A stretch of 10,504 nt of DNA, from contig WFXT01000088.1 in assembly GCA_015490475.1 (NCBI GenBank), positions 1 through 10,504 of the forward strand, written 5' to 3'. The translations under genes and the position numbers were made by a program. Every line of letters begins with the position of its first letter. The stretch's first letter is position 1. The notes below the pieces were generated by a model. The model was not told where the DNA came from and searched no databases. It saw nothing but the letters and a program-made list of their open reading frames with translations. Source of the stretch: Bacteroidota bacterium (lineage in GTDB: Bacteria > Bacteroidota > Bacteroidia > JAADEI01). Positions 6,595 through 10,504 of this stretch are shown piece after piece.

Positions 6595-8994
6595 ATGCTC
6601 AAACGAACCCTGCTAATAAGTTTATTGTGGTTCAACACACTTTATGGACAGCCCAACCAATGCCTTTCGTGTCATAAAGGGATAGAGCCCATCAGGGACC
6701 CTCAGTCTAAGATGATGCAAGAAATATTAAAAATTTCCGTCAAAGCAGGCTATCCAGGGAACGATTGCATAGTGTGTCATGGTGGCAATCCAGACGGTAA
6801 GACTTTTGAAGACATTCACTCTGGTACAGTGCCCTATTTCAGAAACAATCCAGGTCCAAAGGAATTTTATCCGGACCCGGGCAGCCCATGGATTAACGAA
6901 CACACATGTGGGCAGTGTCACATGGACTTAGTTCGCACGCAATGGACAAGTCTTATGATGACTGAAGCAGGCAAGATTCAAGGTGTTTTGTGGGGATTTG
7001 GCTTTGGGGATTACGAACACAGATATGCTAATTATGATGTTAAAAGTCTCCCTGATTCTCTTCAATTGGGAACACAGGAATTTCTGGAATACATGAAAAA
7101 ATTAGCGCTTCACGAACCACAGGTGTTTCCAGATTCCATGATCACTCCCCCTTCTGCTCCTTCCGTTGATGCAGTAAAGCGAAATCCAAAGCTTGCGGCA
7201 TTTACTTATGTCAGGGGAGAATGTCAGCGGTGCCATCTGGGAAATCAAGGTCGGCGTGTAAGGGGCGATTTCAGGGGCATGGGATGTTCAGCCTGCCACA
7301 TTCCATACAGCAACGAAGGATTATATGAAGGTAATGACCCTACCATTGACAAACAAGAGCCGGGACATCCTCTGGTGCACCGGATACAATCCACGAGAGA
7401 GTGCGTGGTTTCGGTTCACGGAAAGCAATATTCGGGAATACCTATTGAGACATGCACCACTTGCCACAACAGGGGACGCCGAATAGGAGTCTCCTATCAG
7501 GGACTTATGGAAACGTCATATTCATCACCTTTTATGGGACATGGCGAAGAGCAGCCTCCTTTACACACAAAGCACTATTTACACTTAGTTCCCGATGTCC
7601 ACCTAACTAAAGGGATGTTGTGTCAGGATTGCCACACATCTCTTGATGTTCACAGCAGTGGAATCCTTGTAGGCACCACACAGGCGGCAGTAGAAATAGA
7701 ATGCCAGGATTGTCATGGTACACCAGATGCTTATCCGTGGGAACTTCCACTGGGATATGGTGATGAAATTGCTTCAGAAGTTCCTGCCCAAGGGAAACCC
7801 AGAGGGGTTACATTTTCATTACCTGATTTTCTCAAGAAAGGGACTGTTTACCCACCACACGACGGCTATTTACTGACTGCACGGGGCAATCCTTTCGGTA
7901 ATGTAGTGAAAGACGGCAACGAAGTAATAGTTTTTACTGCCTCTGGGAAAGAATTGCGATTAAAACCCCTGAAGTTACTGGCACAGCAAAACTTAATGAA
8001 TGAGGCGGCAAGAGTTGCAATGGTCAACGTAACCAAACATATAGATAAAATGGAATGTTATTCCTGCCATGCAGTTTGGGCACCTCAATGTTACGGATGC
8101 CACATTAAAATTGACTATTCCAGTTCGCACACATTGACCGACTGGATAGCAGTAGGACATGATGTTGACGAACATGGGTTGAGTGCTGATGCACGGGGTG
8201 AAAAGCAAAAACATGCTATTCAGGGACACGTCATAGAACAACGCAGTTATCTCAGGTGGGAAAATCCACCGCTGGGCATCAATGGTGAAGGACGGGTGTC
8301 TCCTCTAACCACTGGATGCCAGACAACTATTACTATAATTGACGATTCTGGCAAAGCAATTCTTTTGAATTACATATTTAAACTAAAAGATAAAGAAGGC
8401 AGAAAGGAAGTGCTCGCTATTGACATGGTTCCATTACATCCTCATACAGTTCAGAAAAAGGCACGCTCCTGCGAAAGTTGCCATGTTGACCCTAAGGCAG
8501 TGGGTCTGGGTATAGAAGAAGGAAGCTTATTATGGCGTCCCGATTCTCAATATGTTGTGGACTTGATGACCGCCGATGGAACTATAATTCCAGAAAAGAC
8601 ACGGTTGCAATTTGCTGCTATTCCTGCTCTCCCTTATGATTGGTCGCGATTTCTGGATAGCGCTCTTGAACAATTCCACACTGTGGGACACCATTTGTCT
8701 AAATCCAGGGCTTTTACAAAAAGCGAGATATTGCGCATTAGAAGACACGGTGTCTGCATCTCCTGCCATCGTTCCATCCCTTCGGGCAATTTAGCTATTG
8801 CCTTGTTGTACAATTTCAAAGAACACATTGGATTGGTAATAGACCACCAGGTTCATGACTCTCTGATACACAAAATAACTATACTGAGTGCATGGGTTCA
8901 GGTTCTGGCTCCCATTGTTATAGTATTAGCAACCATAGTTGTTATAGTTATTGCCAGAAAGAAGTATAGAAGCACGAAAAATTCTTTTAATTAA
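6595..8994 (+). CDS. Membrane-anchored twelve-haem c-type cytochrome
   Basis: This 799-aa protein starts with a signal peptide (MLKRTLLISLLWFNTLYG, cleavage likely before Gln19). It carries twelve CXXCH haem-attachment motifs, at Cys23, 58, 105, 210, 231, 287, 343, 370, 488, 499, 626 and 721. One hydrophobic helix near the C-terminus (about 763-787) is followed by basic residues (RKKYR), so the haem domain should lie in the periplasm with the tail in the cytoplasm. Hemes 1-8 fall in residues 23-374. Two long haem-poor segments (375-487 and 504-625) separate the rest. Multihaem cytochromes with a single anchor commonly pass electrons between the quinone pool or a reductase and periplasmic or extracellular acceptors. 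No catalytic signature is visible that would fix a substrate, so the role is respiratory electron transfer in general. It is divergent from the TPR operon and stands alone. The start is set by the signal peptide. Confidence 0.9.
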   Translation: MLKRTLLISLLWFNTLYGQPNQCLSCHKGIEPIRDPQSKMMQEILKISVKAGYPGNDCIVCHGGNPDGKTFEDIHSGTVPYFRNNPGPKEFYPDPGSPWINEHTCGQCHMDLVRTQWTSLMMTEAGKIQGVLWGFGFGDYEHRYANYDVKSLPDSLQLGTQEFLEYMKKLALHEPQVFPDSMITPPSAPSVDAVKRNPKLAAFTYVRGECQRCHLGNQGRRVRGDFRGMGCSACHIPYSNEGLYEGNDPTIDKQEPGHPLVHRIQSTRECVVSVHGKQYSGIPIETCTTCHNRGRRIGVSYQGLMETSYSSPFMGHGEEQPPLHTKHYLHLVPDVHLTKGMLCQDCHTSLDVHSSGILVGTTQAAVEIECQDCHGTPDAYPWELPLGYGDEIASEVPAQGKPRGVTFSLPDFLKKGTVYPPHDGYLLTARGNPFGNVVKDGNEVIVFTASGKELRLKPLKLLAQQNLMNEAARVAMVNVTKHIDKMECYSCHAVWAPQCYGCHIKIDYSSSHTLTDWIAVGHDVDEHGLSADARGEKQKHAIQGHVIEQRSYLRWENPPLGINGEGRVSPLTTGCQTTITIIDDSGKAILLNYIFKLKDKEGRKEVLAIDMVPLHPHTVQKKARSCESCHVDPKAVGLGIEEGSLLWRPDSQYVVDLMTADGTIIPEKTRLQFAAIPALPYDWSRFLDSALEQFHTVGHHLSKSRAFTKSEILRIRRHGVCISCHRSIPSGNLAIALLYNFKEHIGLVIDHQVHDSLIHKITILSAWVQVLAPIVIVLATIVVIVIARKKYRSTKNSFN

Positions 8995-9018
8995 TGTGAT
9001 TATTCACTGTCATATGCT

Positions 9019-9026
9019 TATCTTTG
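9019..9026 (+). promoter_or_regulatory. Bacteroidota-type -7 element of the DUF368 gene
   Basis: TATCTTTG is an exact match to TAnnTTTG and ends 21 bp before the ATG at 9048. A TGTG at 8995-8998, right after the cytochrome stop, lies 20 bp upstream and could serve as an imperfect -33 TTTG. This would give the DUF368 gene its own promoter with a leader of about 15 bases. Function is inferred from motif and spacing only. Confidence 0.5.
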
Positions 9027-9047
9027 CTTTCATAAGATTTCCTATGT

Positions 9048-9944
9048 ATGAGAATTGCTGAAATAATAGGCATTTATATTAGAGGTTTTCTAATGGGCAT
9101 TGCTGACTCGGTCCCGGGGATTTCTGGCGGAACAATTGCGTTTGTGACAGGAATATATGCTCGTCTGATTGACAATCTGTATATCATTTCTCAGTTTTTC
9201 AAGAAACACATCTGGGAACGCAACTTTTTATTCATTATCAGGGAACTGGACTGGATGTTCCTGCTTGCATTAGGCACAGGAATTATCAGTGCTGTTGTGG
9301 TAATGGGACACACAATGAGTGTGCTGATAGCTATATATAAAGCACAGGTATGGTCTGTATTTGCTGGCTTAGTAGTGGGGTCTCTATATGTTTTGACTAA
9401 TGAAGTAAGATTTAATGCAAAAGTTTTACTAACTGGTACCGTACCGGGATTAGTATTAGGTTTTATTATAATGTCTTCGGGGATAACTAACTTATCAAAC
9501 AGTGCTCTTAACCTATTTATTGCGGGTGCCATAGCCATTTGTGCTATGATTCTTCCTGGTATCTCAGGTTCTACAATTCTTGTCATTCTTAATCAATATG
9601 AGCATGTAATGCGTCTCATAAAGCTACTTAGTTCTAATCCATTGGATGCTCCCGTGTGGGCATATACTCACATTACCGCCTTCATAATAGGGATAGCAAT
9701 AGGGCTCTTATCTTTTGTCCAACTACTACATTTCCTTTTGAGACGTGCCTATAATTGGACAATGGCCCTTCTCATGGGTTTGATGCTTGGTGTTTTGCCT
9801 GTCTTCTGGCCATGGCAAGATGATAATGGTGGATTTTTACTTCCACCTAAGGAAGAGCTTGCCCTTTCAATATTATTATTCGTAGCCGGAATGGTCCTCA
9901 TAATCATATTGCAAAAGGTACTACCATCAACAGAGACAAAATAG
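9048..9944 (+). CDS. DUF368 family polyprenyl-phosphate transporter (PopT-like)
   Basis: This 298-aa integral membrane protein has about eight or more hydrophobic segments and the family's signature repeat: ADSVPGISGGTIAFVTGIY (19-37) in the first half and CAMILPGISGSTILVILNQY (165-184) in the second. The two related PGISGG/PGISGS loops suggest the inverted-repeat membrane fold known for carrier-lipid transporters. DUF368 proteins have been shown in other bacteria to return undecaprenyl phosphate across the cytoplasmic membrane, which recycles the lipid carrier used for peptidoglycan and surface polysaccharides. Length matches the family. The ATG at 9048 is followed by MRIAEIIGIYIRGFLMGIAD, a normal family N-terminus. 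It is 53 bp from the cytochrome stop and has its own promoter-like element. A small unknown gene follows after 6 bp and a probable glycosyltransferase gene after that, which fits a carrier-lipid role. Confidence 0.88.
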   Translation: MRIAEIIGIYIRGFLMGIADSVPGISGGTIAFVTGIYARLIDNLYIISQFFKKHIWERNFLFIIRELDWMFLLALGTGIISAVVVMGHTMSVLIAIYKAQVWSVFAGLVVGSLYVLTNEVRFNAKVLLTGTVPGLVLGFIIMSSGITNLSNSALNLFIAGAIAICAMILPGISGSTILVILNQYEHVMRLIKLLSSNPLDAPVWAYTHITAFIIGIAIGLLSFVQLLHFLLRRAYNWTMALLMGLMLGVLPVFWPWQDDNGGFLLPPKEELALSILLFVAGMVLIIILQKVLPSTETK

Positions 9945-9950
9945 AATGGA

Positions 9951-10406
9951 ATGCGCATTAATAGATTTCCTAAAATGGCTGCTTTGCAGAAATTCAGAGC
10001 AAAACGTCTTGGGTATTCAGAGGAAGAAGCGGAAGCAATTGGAATTGCCGAAGCAGTTAAATATGCTATTTTCAAGCGACTTGCACATTCAAACCGTAAA
10101 TATCATGAAACAGAGAATCAAAGGTCTAAAGAGCAATTTAATAAGCTTGACTGGAACAAATATTCCACTTTTAAATTGGCTTCCTTTGAAGGGAAACCCT
10201 TTGTGGCAGGCAGAACGTATTCATCTTTAGATTACAAAAGGGAAATATTTAATAAATGGGGCGAAGAAATTGGAACTAAAATTGAACAGTGGGCAAGTAA
10301 AATAATTGAGAGTGTTCCAGAAGAAATCCTGCAAGATGAACAAAGGTTCTTTAAAACTGTGTGGGTTCCTCACCGCGATGACCCTATTGTTGAATCTGAG
10401 AATTAA
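9951..10406 (+). CDS. Small charged hypothetical protein
   Basis: This 151-aa protein is rich in Lys, Glu and Arg, with no signal peptide or membrane helix, so it should be cytoplasmic. The first third (about 10-45: ALQKFRAKRLGYSEEEAEAI and on) looks strongly helical. The middle (VAGRTYSSLDYKREIFNKWG) and C-terminal part (EEILQDEQRFFKTVWVPHRD) are mixed. I do not recognise a family. It begins 6 bp after the DUF368 stop, so it is probably co-transcribed with it. ATG at 9951 is the longest start, and an in-frame ATG at 9975 (residue 9, MAALQKFRAK) is an equally reasonable alternative. Neither has a strong ribosome binding site. A different-frame ATG at 9946 gives a shorter product and is less likely. 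The full-length open frame with protein-like composition supports a real gene. Confidence 0.65.
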   Translation: MRINRFPKMAALQKFRAKRLGYSEEEAEAIGIAEAVKYAIFKRLAHSNRKYHETENQRSKEQFNKLDWNKYSTFKLASFEGKPFVAGRTYSSLDYKREIFNKWGEEIGTKIEQWASKIIESVPEEILQDEQRFFKTVWVPHRDDPIVESEN

Positions 10407-10450
10407 GGTTCAACTACCTGTTATATACCAGATTCTCATAAATAAATAAT

Positions 10451-10455
10451 AGGGA
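10451..10455 (+). promoter_or_regulatory. Ribosome binding site supporting the last gene start
   Basis: AGGGA lies four bases before the ATG at 10460, a clear Shine-Dalgarno-like sequence in a window where such sites are mostly weak. It supports that ATG as the true start of the gene cut by the right edge. Confidence 0.5.
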
Positions 10456-10459
10456 CTAC

Positions 10460-10504
10460 ATGAGAGTCTTACTAATAGGTGACTTCAGCGCAGCTCACTA
10501 TAAC
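10460..10504 (+). CDS. Probable glycosyltransferase, first 15 codons only (runs off right edge)
   Basis: The last 45 bases translate as MRVLLIGDFSAAHYN with no stop. This opening, a buried beta strand (VLLIG) followed by D/E-F/Y-S and a His/Tyr/Asn segment, is typical of the N-terminus of GT-B glycosyltransferases in Bacteroidota, for example starts of the form M(K/R)ILLIGEYS. A Shine-Dalgarno-like AGGGA precedes the ATG, and the gap after the upstream gene is 53 bp. Its location next to a polyprenyl-phosphate transporter agrees with surface-polysaccharide synthesis. With only 15 residues, other Rossmann-type proteins cannot be excluded. Confidence 0.5.
   Translation, partial: MRVLLIGDFSAAHYN

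Noticed and set aside
7399..7422. Possible thirteenth haem site in the cytochrome (Cys270, CVVSVH)
   Set aside because: It lacks the second Cys of a CXXCH motif and the His is one residue too far. The His may serve as a distal ligand of another haem instead.
9749..10075. Minus-strand frame of 108 codons overlapping DUF368 and the next gene
   Set aside because: It is antisense to the conserved end of the DUF368 protein and crosses the gap to the next gene, with no independent support.
10396..10438. Inverted repeat TGAGAAT...ATTCTCA spanning the end of the 151-aa gene
   Set aside because: The stem is only 7 bp of AT-rich sequence with a loop of about 29 bases, too weak to call a terminator.

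Overview
The window looks like chromosomal DNA from a Gram-negative bacterium of the Bacteroidota/Chlorobiota side of the tree. The evidence is indirect. Two exported proteins have signal peptides that end just before a Gln (after residue 20 in one, about residue 18 in the other), which is common in that group. Exact matches to the Bacteroidota -7 promoter element TAnnTTTG lie just upstream of two plus-strand genes. Shine-Dalgarno sequences are mostly weak. There is an outer-membrane-type beta-barrel protein. Base composition is moderate and slightly AT-rich by eye. No rRNA, tRNA, CRISPR, insertion sequence or phage gene was seen.

Left half (minus strand, read from about 6443 down to 502). 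Four genes are packed as one operon. In order they encode a membrane-anchored TPR protein (762 aa), an exported probable outer-membrane beta-barrel protein (395 aa), a transglutaminase-like domain fused to about seven membrane helices (522 aa), and a RimK-related ATP-grasp ligase (298 aa). The first three genes are joined by 4-bp ATGA stop/start overlaps and the fourth follows after 7 bp. The pairing of the ATP-grasp and the transglutaminase-7TM protein is a known but functionally obscure amidoligase association. Its coupling to a TPR protein and a barrel suggests an envelope-spanning assembly that makes or attaches a peptide-like or amino-acid modification. This is the most interesting part of the window. 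After the operon comes a 201-bp gap with a strong hairpin, then the 5' part of an unrecognised minus-strand gene that runs off the left edge.

Centre (6444-6594). A divergent intergenic region carries a perfect 16-bp palindrome, a Bacteroidota-type -7 element only four bases from the cytochrome start (which would make a leaderless mRNA), and a weaker candidate promoter for the operon.

Right half (plus strand). A 799-aa c-type cytochrome has twelve CXXCH haem sites, a signal peptide and a C-terminal membrane anchor, and is probably a periplasmic electron-transfer protein tied to the inner membrane. After a short gap with its own promoter-like element come a DUF368/PopT-type polyprenyl-phosphate transporter, a small charged protein of unknown function, and the first 15 codons of what looks like a glycosyltransferase. 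That last group points to cell-surface polysaccharide or lipid-carrier metabolism.
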